Below are positions 24,369 through 35,200 of a DNA stretch of 64,000 bases, piece by piece (the stretch's first letter is position 1; every line of letters starts with the position of its first letter). This DNA comes from Morinoia aosen. Taxonomy: Eukaryota > Arthropoda > Malacostraca > Amphipoda > Talitridae. A program made the position numbers and the translations under genes. The DNA lies in contig CM059566.1 of NCBI GenBank assembly GCA_030386875.1, positions 42,382,068-42,446,067 on the forward strand, given 5' to 3'. Below the pieces are notes generated by a model. It made no database searches. It was not told the DNA's origin and worked only from the letters and a program-made list of their open reading frames with translations.

Positions 24369-24691
24369 TTATCATTATTATTATTATTATTATATAAGAA
24401 AATTTTAGCCTCCCTTAACCACAACAAAGATGTTCCAAGAGAGGAAAAAGGAAGGCACCATTTAGTATGGAGTTGAGGGAACGTGGAATCTATGCACAAG
24501 GTGCACAGAAACAGTAAGCTAGGAAAGAAGTTCATGAAACAAGAAAAAGTTGAAGAAGAAAGTAGTAGGTGCTAAAAAACAGGACAGCAGTGAACCGAAA
24601 AAAGTTGGTCCGTAACAAAACAAAAACCTATTTTATTACAACAAAAAGGAAGCCTACCTAACCTTTAGCTCGGGCCCACACATTGTTAGTA
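24369..24691 (-). mobile_element. SINE-like family, 5'-truncated, with 10-bp target-site duplication
   Basis: Flanked by ATCGAATGAA at 24359-24368 and 24692-24701. It lacks the CCTCAGGGG head, so it is truncated at the 5' end, as expected of retroposons. Tail of ATT repeats at the left. Repeated at 33009-33331. Confidence 0.8.
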
Positions 24692-24732
24692 ATCGAATGA
24701 AACATGATGAAATATGAAGAATATAGTATGCA

Positions 24733-24902
24733 TTGAAACACAGGACTGAAGAGAACCCAAAAAACGACGGTCCGTAACAAAATAAAAAACATTTAATATT
24801 AACAAAAGAAAAACCTACCTACCCTTCAGCCTAGGCCCTTGCATTTTTCCCCCTGTGAGCGCTAATTCCCATAGATACAACAATTACATCCTACTCAGGG
24901 GA
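24733..24902 (-). mobile_element. SINE-like family, 5' fragment
   Basis: Head half only (GAGCGCTAATTCCCATAGAT visible); about 170 bp. Repeated at about 33373-33542. Confidence 0.65.
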
Positions 24903-24959
24903 AGTGTTAGGCCTATGCTGATGGTTCCACAAAATAATTCGTAACACATTCCTCTAAAG

Positions 24960-25255
24960 GGACTTAGGAGACTAACCTGTGAAGTAGAACAGGGTCTTCA
25001 GCTGGGCACGCTGTCAAGATGCACGATGTGCAGGCCGCTGTCAGATCTGTTCAGCTCGTTCGGTGAAGTGGACGCAGGAGCGCAGACCTCTAGGTATAAC
25101 AGGTGTAGAGGACCACAACGCTACTGCAGCTGCGCCGGTCAGGACATGGAACCACTGGTGCTTGTAAATAGAGCATTCCGAATGTTCAACGGCGAAGATG
25201 GGCATGAAAAATGAAGAACGAACCATGCCACATGACACCAATGATATAAACAATG
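24960..25255. other. GC-richer exon-like block, function unknown
   Basis: Clearly richer in G+C than its surroundings. The - strand has a CTGCAG acceptor-like site, an open stretch that includes ELNRSDSGLHIVHLDSVPS before a stop, and a GTTAGT donor-like site. No protein family recognised. A duplicate is at 33600-33895. It may be a captured exon or a retroposon piece. Confidence 0.3.
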
Positions 25256-25304
25256 AAGCAAATCGCTGCCGACACAGTCAAATTTAGAGAATGAAGAGAC
25301 GTCG

Positions 25305-25659
25305 CAGATTAGATTAGATTATTAGTTAGTTTAAGCCTCCCTACCCTCAACAAATGAGATCCAAAGAGAGGATCCCATTTAGTATGGAGTTAAGGGAACG
25401 TGGAATCTATGCAGAAAGGGCATAGAAACAGTAAGATGGGAAAGAAGTTCATGAAACAAGATCAAAGTTGATGAAGAAAGTAGTAGGTGCTGAAAAATAC
25501 AGGACAGCAGTGAACCGAAAAAAGACGGTCCGTAACAAAATAATAACCCATGTTATTTCAACAAAATGAAAGCCTACCTAACCTTCAGCTCGGGCTCTCA
25601 CATGGTTCCCCTGGGAGCGCTAATTCCCATAGATACAATAGTTGTATCCCCCTGAGGGG
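25305..25659 (-). mobile_element. SINE-like family, full copy with 10-bp target-site duplication
   Basis: AGAGACGTCG flanks it at 25295-25304 and 25660-25669. Complete head at right and AATCT-repeat tail at left. Repeated at 33945-34299. Confidence 0.88.
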
Positions 25660-25759
25660 AGAGACGTCGAAATTTAAAATTCTAGTTATAGTTTAAAATC
25701 CAAGGCTAACAAAGAACAGAATCAAATGATAAAAGATTTGGGTGAACTATTGCAGTAAC

Positions 25760-26113
25760 AGATTGAGATTATTTGTTAGTTTGAGCCTCCCTAACCGCTA
25801 CAAAAAAAAACGTATCGAAGAGAGGAAGGCACCATTTAGTATGGATATTATGGAATGCGGAATCTATGCCGAAGGGGCATGGGAACAGTAAGTTGGGAAA
25901 GAAGTTCATGAAATTAGATAAAAGTTGAAGAAGAAAGTCAGAAGTGCTGGAAAACTGACAGTAGAGAATCGAAAAAAGGTGGTCCTTGACATAACAAAAA
26001 AAATTTATTTCAACAAAAAGAAGGCCTACCCAATTCTCAGCTCGGGCCCTCACATTTTCCCCCTGGGGGGCGTTAATTCCCATAGATACAATTGCTGTAT
26101 CCCCCTGAGGGGG
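25760..26113 (-). mobile_element. SINE-like family, full copy with 13-bp target-site duplication
   Basis: CTATTGCAGTAAC flanks it at 25747-25759 and 26114-26126. Repeated at 34400-34752. Confidence 0.88.
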
Positions 26114-26210
26114 CTATTGCAGTAACGTTTTAAGATATATTTTTACCGGTATTTTTATAGAATCAATCATTTGACGAGCGCGAATTGAAAAGTATTTTAT
26201 ACATTACATT

Positions 26211-26551
26211 ATCAGTTATTTTAAGCCTTCCTATCTGCAACAAATGCAATCCGAAGAGGAAAAAGTAGGCACCATTTAGTATGGAGTAAAGGAAACTCGG
26301 AATCTATACAGAAAGGGCATAGAAACAGTAAGGTGAGAAAGAAGTTCATGAAACAAGATCAAAGTTGAAGAAGAAAGTAGAAGGTGCTGAAAAACAGGAC
26401 AACAGTGAACCGAAAAAAGATGGTTCTTAACATAAAGAAAACACTTTTTCAACAAAAATAAAGCCTTCCTAACTCTCAGCTCGGGCCCTTACACATTTTC
26501 CCCTGGGAGTGCTAATTTCCATAGATCCACTAGTTGAACCCACTGATGGGA
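26211..26551 (-). mobile_element. SINE-like family, older copy
   Basis: Recognisable along its whole length but the head is diverged (CACTGATGGG for CCCTGAGGGG); no clear flanking duplication. Repeated at 34850-35190. Confidence 0.75.
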
Positions 26552-26917
26552 CAAGCACACAAACTTTAAAGCAATTTTGTTCGAACTTTCAAAATCTGTT
26601 CCATTAACTAATATAATTGAATACAAGTAAAACGCGTCAAATGAAAACGTGAATTCTTTCGAAAACTGCATAAAAAAGAAAATACCTGAAAAGCTTTCGG
26701 GAAAAATTCACTGCTCTACTACTTGCACTCCTTCAATAAAGAGCGTTGAAAAGGGTAGAATGAAGTCAAAGTAAAAATATAGTCACAATGAAATAAAAGC
26801 GGGATGCTTCAATAATAAAGCAAATCTAAATATTCCTTCCAGAAAGTTGAGATAACTTTTCACAAATTAAAAACAAAGCATTCATAAGTGAATACTGTCT
26901 GGTTTTCCAAAGTATAA

Positions 26918-27402
26918 GTAGTAGTAGTAGTAATAACATCAATTTGCTAGCGCTTCAGTGCCTGCACTATGTCGCGCCGAAGGTCTCGCAATTCAGGTTG
27001 TCTCCACTTCTCAAATTTCGAGGTCTCACTGCCACAAACATCGCACCGCAAGTCAGCAACTATTAAACAAACAAAGACGCGACAGCCACGAGCGTGATCT
27101 GAACAACACTTGATTTCATTGGTGACAGTAGTAGTAGTAGCAGCGGCAGTAATAAAGGAGCTGCTAGTTCAATACCATACTCCTCATGCTTAGGGTTCAA
27201 TCAGTTCATCTAATCATCTTAAGGTACATGCACAGTTTGCACATTGAGCAACAGCCTAACCCCCTAATGGGGGTCTCAGCTCCCCACCCAATTATGGCCG
27301 GGCGCCTTACCCGCGCTGAAACCCCCAGGGGCATTGCGCAGCGCGCCCGGCCATTTTACAGTTCAGTGTTTACATCGCATTACCATGCGTAGAATCTTCA
27401 GG
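26918..27402 (-). other. Retrotransposon 3' region with two TAC-repeat tracts
   Basis: After the ORF2 stop comes a GC-rich patch (27260-27350), then TACTACTACTAC-type tracts at about 27126-27141 and 26918-26933 (on the - strand). Between them lies a - strand open stretch of about 58 codons ending in TAG, with CDVCGSETSKFEKW and ELRDLRRDIVQALKR. This may be part of the element or a transduced host segment. Confidence 0.5.
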
Positions 27403-30400
27403 CTAGATTTTTGAAGACAGATTACACGCTCCAATAAACGACTGCAGCGCTGTCACATTATAAGTTGACCGCTCAGCCTCCCCAAGTATTCCAGTCAAAA
27501 CATCCTGTGCACACCCGCGAAGGTGCGGAAAATGCAGATTCCTGGCAACAGCATTCAGGGGACACTCCGCGAGGAAGTGCTTTACAGTCAAAGGCACACG
27601 ACACCGTTCGCACTGCGGCTGTGGTAGCCGCTCCATCAGGTGCCCGTGTGTTAGCCGCGTATGGCCAATACGGAGGCGACAAAGCATCACCTCTAACCGG
27701 CGACCACGACAACTGGACGATATCCACTCACGTATAGTGGGTTTAATGCTTCTTAATTTATTGTTATCGTTAGCAGCGTTGTCCCATTCATGCTGCCATC
27801 GTTCTCTCACTGCCGCTTTGATCCGAGGGTAATAATCTCGGAAAGGAACCATCAGATTTAGAGTCTCCTCGTTTGCCTCTGCGGCCCGTTTAGCCTCCTG
27901 GTCAGCTCTTTCATTGCCAGACACTCCTACGTGGCCGGGCACCCAGCACAACGTCACAGATTTACGCTCACGTGTTAAATTTATTAAGTTCATGACGATC
28001 TCACCAACGAGCGGATGGGTGCTATTATGCTCTCGAGTGGCCTCCACCACACTTTTTGAATCCACAAAAATAGCAAAAGTATCATACACACAATGTTTAA
28101 TTAGTCGGAGGGCCTCCAGCACACCGTAAAGTTCCGCAGTGAAAATGGACGACTCTGGGAGCAATCTCTTGGCGCTCACCAGCTCCCCCGACACAGCGGC
28201 ACACCCTACAGCGTCTCCCACCTTTGAGCCGTCGGTATAGAACTTCATCGCACGGGCATGTTTTTCGGCAATATGGTCCAAAAAGATCCCCTTTAGTATG
28301 TGTGTAGGCATAGAATCCTTCTTAGGCATTTGACATCCCGGACAAAAACTCCCGATTGGGACACGCCACGTGGGAAAACTTTCCAAGAACACTGGTTGTA
28401 TTCTCATTGGCCTCAGCTGCATTGCAGCCACGACTGCCGAATAATCTTCCGATGAGGGCAGAAAGTAAGGGAAAGGCAGATGTCGGCCTAATGGCGCATG
28501 CACGCTGGTCCATGCAGGAGACAAGGGGACTTGTTCCAACCGCGCCAAGTACTGAAGGGTCAGCTGCACACGTCGGTGCCGTAAAGGAGGTTCACCGCTC
28601 TCCACACACAAGCTGCTGGAAGGGGACGACCTAAACGCGCCAGTGCAGATTCTGATAGCAGCATGATGCACAGGGTCCAGCTTCGAAAGTGAAGTCGCCT
28701 TAGCATATTGATACACTATGCAGCCGTAGTCTATTTTGCTTCTAATAAGAGTACGATATAGTCTCAGTAGGGTCATCCTGTCAGCCCCCCACGTCAGGCC
28801 GGCCAGGCTTTTTAGCAAGTTCAGCCTTCTGACGCAGTCAGCCTTGAGGGTGGCTAGGTAGGGCTTCCAAGAGAGCCTGTCATCAAGCGTCACCCCCAGA
28901 AACTTGGCGCTGTGTGAGAAACTCACTTGTCTTCCCTGCAGTGTGAGCTGTGGGGGATCACTACGGCCACGGCCCTGGAAGTAAAGTCCAACGGTTTTTT
29001 CGGGTGAAAAGTTGAAGCCATGTTCCTGAGCCCACTTATTAGCGTTATTGATGGCTAATTGCATTCTTCGCGTCAGAGCCGGAAGATGTGTTGATGAAGA
29101 GTATACCATAAAGTCGTCCACATATAAGGAGGCAACCGTTCCGGGAGGCAAGGTGGAGGTGATACCATTTAAGGCGACACTAAACAGTGTGCAGCTCATA
29201 ACACTGCCCTGCGGTAAACCTTCGCACTGCAACTGCGAGGAAGAGAGGGTGCCACCGACCTTAACGCGGAAAGTTCTTTCACCAAGAAATTCTCGAATAT
29301 ACAGGGCCATGTTACCACGGAGTCCATACTCATGTAGTGTCTTAAGTATTCCATATCTCCACACGGTGTCATAAGCTTTATGCATATCAAAGAAAAGACA
29401 CATGGTTCGGCGACGCTCGGCAAGGTTGGCCACCAGGTGGTTCTGTAAGCGGAGCAGAGCGTCTGTGGTCCCTCGAAGCTGCCGACTGCCAAATTGGACA
29501 GGGTTCAGTAGCTCCTCCGCCTCTAACCATCTGGTGAGTCGCGCATTGACCATTTTCTCCATCAATTTTCCAAGGCAACTAGTTAGGGCAATGGGTCGGT
29601 AGTTTTCAGGGTTGGATGGAGGTTTGTTGGGTTTTTCAAAAGCCATGATTAATGATGTGCGCCATTGTTGAGGATATGTATGCGTGATCCAGATTTTATT
29701 GAAAATATATAGCAAGAATTTAATGGCTGTAGTATGCATTTTCTTCAACATCCGGTAATGGATACCATCTGGTCCGGGAGCGGTATTTTTACATTTCTTC
29801 AGGGCGTTGTAAAATTCAACCATTGTAAGGGGGTCATTATAAGAGTAGGTGGAGTTTGTTGAGAAGTCCAACTGCTGCTGCTCCTGTTGCTGTTTCAGCA
29901 CTGTAAAGGCAGGAGAGTAGAGTCGTCCGCTACTGACACTATAAAAGCTTCGGGCCAGTGCTTCTGCCACGCACTCCGGGTCTGAGGTGAGAACGCCATT
30001 AACTTCTAGGCACGGCCGTCGATAACTGCATTTTCCCCTCATTTTATTTACTCGCTGCCATACCTTGGCCATTGGAGTATCGCTGTTGAGAGTGGAGACG
30101 TATTTCTGCCACGATACCTTACGGGCGACGTCTTTTATAATCTGAGCTCGCGCTCTAGCCTGATTGTATGCGATCTTGTCGGCTAGTTCTTTTGTTCTTT
30201 GGTATCGTCGCAATGCGCGTTTCCTCTCGATATTAGCGGCCTGGCAGTCATTGTTCCACCACGGGACGCGGTGCACTGGGCAACCGCCTTTAGACTTTGG
30301 AATAGCACTGTTGGCGGCTTCGTGCATTGCACTCACAAAGCTGTCAACCAATTCATCTACGCCATGAGCTTCATTTGGGTCCTCCATTGTCGTCAGCGCT

Positions 30401-31116
30401 CCAAAGTTTCTCCAGTTGGCCTTTTTGAAGTTAAACCTTGGTTCTATCAGCATCTGCTGGTTTTGGACCGAGTGCATTAAGACGGGGTAATGATCACTAC
30501 CGTGTGCATCGCTACTCACGGACCACTGAAATTCGGAAAGGATGTCGGGAGTGCAAAGACTCAGGTCGATGGCGGAGGAAGTCCCAGTCTGCACGTGAAA
30601 ATGCGTGGGGGCTCCGGTGTTCAGAAGACAAAAATCAGAAGCGACGATGAAGTCCTCCACAATTTCACCTCGACGATCGCTCCGGGCGTTTCCCCAAAGT
30701 ATGTGCTTGGCATTGACGTCTCCCAGGATCAAGGCCGGCCTCGCGAGTTGATTGCTTAAGAGGCTGAGATCTTGCAGGGCTAAGGGTTCGCCTGGTGGTA
30801 TGTAGATGTTACATACTGTTATCATACGTTTCCCAATGTAGACACGGAAAGCGATAGCCTGCAGCCTGGTGTTTACCGCAAATCTACTGTAGCCAACTTC
30901 TCTCCGCACAAGCACCGCCAGTCCCGTTCCAGGTACCGGGTTGGGCGCTGGGGAGAACAACTCTATATTGTAGTTGCTTGGAGGCCTTAGGGTAACGTTC
31001 CCCAGCAGTGTTTCCTGCAGACAAACACAACAGGGCTGGTGCCTCTCCAGAAGTGCTCTCAAGTCTCCGTAATTCCGTCTGTAGCCACGTATATTCCATT
31101 GTAAGAAGGTGTTCAT
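27403..31116 (-). CDS. Retrotransposon ORF2: endonuclease, reverse transcriptase, RNase H
   Basis: 1237 codons, uninterrupted. Residues 1-225 are an exonuclease-endonuclease-phosphatase nuclease: N8 in QWNIRG, E35 in LQE, D133/N135 in GDVNAKH, D184, and SDHYP at 207-211. RT spans about 450-760, with D577 in FFDMHKAYD, GLPQGS at 633-638 and the catalytic YVDD at 665-668. RNase H covers about 955-1075, with D962 (YTDGS), E995 (TAEL), D1019 (VDS) and D1072. A C-terminal C-X2-C-X7-H-X4-C motif is at 1169-1185. The protein would nick target DNA and copy the element's RNA in place. The ATG overlaps the ORF1 stop as ATGA. Every key residue I can check is present, so the copy looks recent. Confidence 0.95.
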   Translation of the reverse strand: MNTFLQWNIRGYRRNYGDLRALLERHQPCCVCLQETLLGNVTLRPPSNYNIELFSPAPNPVPGTGLAVLVRREVGYSRFAVNTRLQAIAFRVYIGKRMITVCNIYIPPGEPLALQDLSLLSNQLARPALILGDVNAKHILWGNARSDRRGEIVEDFIVASDFCLLNTGAPTHFHVQTGTSSAIDLSLCTPDILSEFQWSVSSDAHGSDHYPVLMHSVQNQQMLIEPRFNFKKANWRNFGALTTMEDPNEAHGVDELVDSFVSAMHEAANSAIPKSKGGCPVHRVPWWNNDCQAANIERKRALRRYQRTKELADKIAYNQARARAQIIKDVARKVSWQKYVSTLNSDTPMAKVWQRVNKMRGKCSYRRPCLEVNGVLTSDPECVAEALARSFYSVSSGRLYSPAFTVLKQQQEQQQLDFSTNSTYSYNDPLTMVEFYNALKKCKNTAPGPDGIHYRMLKKMHTTAIKFLLYIFNKIWITHTYPQQWRTSLIMAFEKPNKPPSNPENYRPIALTSCLGKLMEKMVNARLTRWLEAEELLNPVQFGSRQLRGTTDALLRLQNHLVANLAERRRTMCLFFDMHKAYDTVWRYGILKTLHEYGLRGNMALYIREFLGERTFRVKVGGTLSSSQLQCEGLPQGSVMSCTLFSVALNGITSTLPPGTVASLYVDDFMVYSSSTHLPALTRRMQLAINNANKWAQEHGFNFSPEKTVGLYFQGRGRSDPPQLTLQGRQVSFSHSAKFLGVTLDDRLSWKPYLATLKADCVRRLNLLKSLAGLTWGADRMTLLRLYRTLIRSKIDYGCIVYQYAKATSLSKLDPVHHAAIRICTGAFRSSPSSSLCVESGEPPLRHRRVQLTLQYLARLEQVPLSPAWTSVHAPLGRHLPFPYFLPSSEDYSAVVAAMQLRPMRIQPVFLESFPTWRVPIGSFCPGCQMPKKDSMPTHILKGIFLDHIAEKHARAMKFYTDGSKVGDAVGCAAVSGELVSAKRLLPESSIFTAELYGVLEALRLIKHCVYDTFAIFVDSKSVVEATREHNSTHPLVGEIVMNLINLTRERKSVTLCWVPGHVGVSGNERADQEAKRAAEANEETLNLMVPFRDYYPRIKAAVRERWQHEWDNAANDNNKLRSIKPTIREWISSSCRGRRLEVMLCRLRIGHTRLTHGHLMERLPQPQCERCRVPLTVKHFLAECPLNAVARNLHFPHLRGCAQDVLTGILGEAERSTYNVTALQSFIGACNLSSKI

Positions 31117-32165
31117 TTTTTGTCAGTTTTAGATGTTATATACGTAGGACCCTTTTCAATTCCCTCACCTGCGGCACACGTCAGTCCGGGTGACGTAGAG
31201 ACAGGAGGTCTGTCAATCCACGGGTGGACAGGTACCGCCGGACGAGGCCCGGTGGGGAGGTTTTTTGGGGGTGGGAAGATTTTTAACAGGTGTGCTGCTA
31301 CTTCTTTTGGGACGGTCGTAACCCGCTCTAAAGAACGAATGCGTTGGGTAACAATGTTACGCTGCTTTTCACTGTCAATGTGGGAGCTATTCTTTTCTTT
31401 GGTCGGCAGCGACAAGTCACGCCCGGATCCCCTTTCCTGCTTGTCTCCACGGCTGGGCCCTCGCACGGCAGATCGAGATTCCCTCACAGTGCTGCGTTCG
31501 TGCTCTGCCCTTCCACCGGTTGTAGCCACTGAATCCCTGACAGGATCCTTCTCTTGACTCGGGATAGCTTGGCCTTGATTGTCTGCTGGGGTGTCTTCCA
31601 TAAATCTCAGTGTTTTCGGAGTTTTTGTTTGTTTTACATCTTGTGGGGGCGATATGTCGCTTTTAGTTCTTTTGCGGGAGGTAATAATTGAGGGGATTGA
31701 TTGAAACTGTTCGTTAGATGAATCTTTCTGGTGAGTGGTGGAAGCTGGATCTTTTGAAATTTCCTTATTAGAGGGTCCTGATTGAGCCAAAGGTTGGGTC
31801 ACGCGCACTGGAGGCTTTTGGGCCAGGCTCTGGCTTCTTAGAGCAGAGGCATCCACAAGGCTCAAAGGCTCTGGCTCCTGCTCATCTCGCCGTGCTGCCA
31901 CACTCCGCGAGTGCGGTTGCTCAGGTTGCCGGAAGATTGGCTGAGAGTTCAGTCTCCGGTGTTGGGCGACGTCAGCGTAAGAAGTGCGGGGAGAAACATA
32001 CCTGGATGTCACCGTCCTCTTGGCTTCTCCATAGCTAATGCTCTCTCTCACCTGAGTTGCGAGGATTTCTGCTTCAATCTCATAGTGGGAACATGATGTG
32101 GAGCTGGCTGGATGCGGACCCTCACAGTTGGCGCATCTCGCAGGTCGGACACAAGGCGACTCATG
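31113..32165 (-). pseudogene. Retrotransposon ORF1 (gag-like), 5'-truncated
   Basis: Reading left from 32165 the frame is open to the TGA at 31113 (350 codons). It starts in a zinc knuckle, CANCEGPHPASSTSC (C-X2-C-X3-H-X6-C), preceded by CVRPARC as in arthropod gag proteins. An in-frame TAA lies at 32166-32168 and the upstream gag sequence is missing. The rest is a polar, low-complexity tail rich in Ser, Arg, Gln and Pro. Its normal job is RNA binding and RNP formation. Confidence 0.8.
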
Positions 32166-32208
32166 TTACTCCATTGAGCAATTTGCGCACGTGCCTCGCT
32201 GGGCGCGG

Positions 32209-35200
32209 CAGTCCCCGTAGCATACGATAAACGGACCTAACGAGCCACGTCCAATTGCCTATCCTATGCTTCCTGGAAATAGAAAACACACGTCTAATCT
32301 GAGCGTTCAATGGAGTCAAATTTAGCAACAAAAAACTGAACTTCACTTGTGGTTTCGTTAGCTACAATTGGATCTAGTTAGAAGGAGCGAAAGAACTTTA
32401 TATCATTGAACTTCGTTGAGAAGCCTAAATCTGCGTCAAATAATCCTAACTTCACCTGATACGTTAATAAACGTGTCTAATCCCGAGGATGGACAAAAAA
32501 AAAAGCAGCACGGCAAAAATCATGAAATATCTCGGGAAACTTCCGATCTAATGTCATGGCGTTTGTCGGACACATTAAACTAACAGTAGACACATGTAAG
32601 TGTGATATTTTTACTGAAATTGATTCTCGTCACTGGTCAACTTAGGCCGAGACACATCTCTGATGCAGAGCATAAGGTAATAGAATTATATCCTGTTAAT
32701 TTTTTCGTACTTCCGAATTATAAGGAATTACAAAATTACACGGAGAAGCATTGCAAAGTTTCGATTACGTGACAATGACCACATTCCTACACTTCAGAGT
32801 AGAATTATTACCTGAAATAAGCCAATAACTTCTAAAAAAAATACAGAATAATACGCACATGAGATGTGTAAGTTTGAGCCTCCTAACCACAACAGTGTTC
32901 CAGAAAGAGGAAAACATCATTTAGTATGATGGAATCTACGCACATGGTGCGTTCCCACACGAGATCCCTGGCGTATAGAAAAAATAAGTTGGGAAGTTAT
33001 CGAATGAATTATCATTATTATTATTATTATTATATAAGAAAATTTTAGCCTCCCTTAACCACAACAAAGATGTTCCAAGAGAGGAAAAAGGAAGGCACCA
33101 TTTAGTATGGAGTTGAGGGAACGTGGAATCTATGCACAAGGTGCACAGAAACAGTAAGCTAGGAAAGAAGTTCATGAAACAAGAAAAAGTTGAAGAAGAA
33201 AGTAGTAGGTGCTAAAAAACAGGACAGCAGTGAACCGAAAAAAGATGGTCCGTAACAAAACAAAAACCTATTTTATTACAACAAAAAGGAAGCCTACCTA
33301 ACCTTTAGCTCGGGCCCACACATTGTTAGTAATCGAATGAAACATGATGAAATATGAAGAATATAGTATGCATTGAAACACAGGACTGAAGAGAACCCAA
33401 AAAACGACGGTCCGTAACAAAATAAAAAACATTTAATATTAACAAAAGAAAAACCTACCTACCCTTCAGCCTAGGCCCTTGCATTTTTCCCCCTGTGAGC
33501 GCTAATTCCCATAGATACAACAATTACATCCTACTCAGGGGAAGTGTTAGGCCTATGCTGATGGTTCCACAAAATAATTCGTAACACATTCCTCTAAAGG
33601 GACTTAGGAGACTAACCTGTGAAGTAGAACAGGGTCTTCAGCTGGGCACGCTGTCAAGATGCACGATGTGCAGGCCGCTGTCAGATCTGTTCAGCTCGTT
33701 CGGTGAAGTGGACGCAGGAGCGCAGACCTCTAGGTATAACAGGTGTAGAGGACCACAACGCTACTGCAGCTGCGCCGGTCAGGACATGGAATCACTGGTG
33801 CTTGTAAATAGAGCATTCCGAATGTTCAACGGCGAAGATGGGCATGAAAAATGAAGAACGAACCATGCCACATGACACCAATGATATAAACAATGAAGCA
33901 AATCGCTGCCGACACAGTCAAATTTAGAGAATGAAGAGACGTCGCAGATTAGATTAGATTATTAGTTAGTTTAAGCCTCCCTACCCTCAACAAATGAGAT
34001 CCAAAGAGAGGATCCCATTTAGTATGGAGTTAAGGGAACGTGGAATCTATGCAGAAAGGGCATAGAAACAGTAAGATGGGAAAGAAGTTCATGAAACAAG
34101 ATCAAAGTTGATGAAGAAAGTAGTAGGTGCTGAAAAATACAGGACAGCAGTGAACCGAAAAAAGACGGTCCGTAACAAAATAATAACCCATGTTATTTCA
34201 ACAAAATGAAAGCCTACCTAACCTTCAGCTCGGGCTCTCACATGGTTCCCCTGGGAGCGCTAATTCCCATAGATACAATAGTTGTATCCCCCTGAGGGGA
34301 GAGACGTCGAAATTTAAAATTCTAGTTATAGTTTAAAATCCAAGGCTAACAAAGAACAGAATCAAATGATAAAAGATTTGGGTGAACTATTGCAGTAACA
34401 GATTGAGATTATTTGTTAGTTTGAGCCTCCCTAACCGCTACAAAAAAAACGTATCGAAGAGAGGAAGGCACCATTTAGTATGGATATTATGGAATGCGGA
34501 ATCTATGCAGAAGGGGCATGGGAACAGTAAGTTGGGAAAGAAGTTCATGAAATAAGATAAAAGTTGAAGAAGAAAGTCAGAAGTGCTGGAAAACTGACAG
34601 TAGAGAATCGAAAAAAGGTGGTCCTTGACATAACAAAAAAAATTTATTTCAACAAAAAGAAGGCCTACCCAATTCTCAGCTCGGGCCCTCACATTTTCCC
34701 CCTGGGGGGCGTTAATTCCCATAGATACAATTGCTGTATCCCCCTGAGGGGGCTATTGCAGTAACGTTTTAAGATATATTTTTACCGGTATTTTTATAGA
34801 ATCAATCATTTGACGAGCGCGAATTGAAAAGTATTTTATACATTACATTATCAGTTATTTTAAGCCTTCCTATCTGCAACAAATGCAATCCGAAGAGGAA
34901 AAAGTAGGCACCATTTAGTATGGAGTAAAGGAAACTCGGAATCTATACAGAAAGGGCATAGAAACAGTAAGGTGAGAAAGAAGTTCATGAAACAAGATCA
35001 AAGTTGAAGAAGAAAGTAGAAGGTGCTGAAAAACAGGACAACAGTGAACCGAAAAAAGATGGTTCTTAACATAAAGAAAACACTTTTTCAACAAAAATAA
35101 AGCCTTCCTAACTCTCAGCTCGGGCCCTTACACATTTCCCCCTGGGAGTGCTAATTTCCATAGATCCACTAGTTGAACCCACTGATGGGACAAGCACACA

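Larger units (their letters stand above)
23570..26917. repeat. 3348-bp direct repeat, left copy
   Basis: Matches 32209-35556 from CAGTCCCCGTAG to AGTATAA with, by eye, about eight differences (for example 25152 C/T, 25870 C/A and one-base changes in A runs). It ends exactly where the retrotransposon's TAC-repeat tail begins. It contains a nest of SINE-like copies, all in one orientation. Confidence 0.95.
26918..32208 (-). mobile_element. Non-LTR retrotransposon (RNase H-bearing, I-like), 5'-truncated
   Basis: Reads right to left: gag-like ORF1 remnant, ORF2 polyprotein, then a 3' region ending in TAC repeats that directly abut the left 3348-bp repeat. There are no LTRs. EN-RT-RNase H order plus the Cys-His motif fits the I-like lineages rather than Jockey, which as a rule lacks RNase H. 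The 5' end is lost inside the gag zinc knuckle region where the element meets the right 3348-bp repeat. Confidence 0.93.

Noticed and set aside
25026-25214. 60-codon + strand ORF duplicated at 33666
   Set aside because: No recognisable family or plausible gene structure on the + strand; the duplicate reflects only the 3348-bp repeat.
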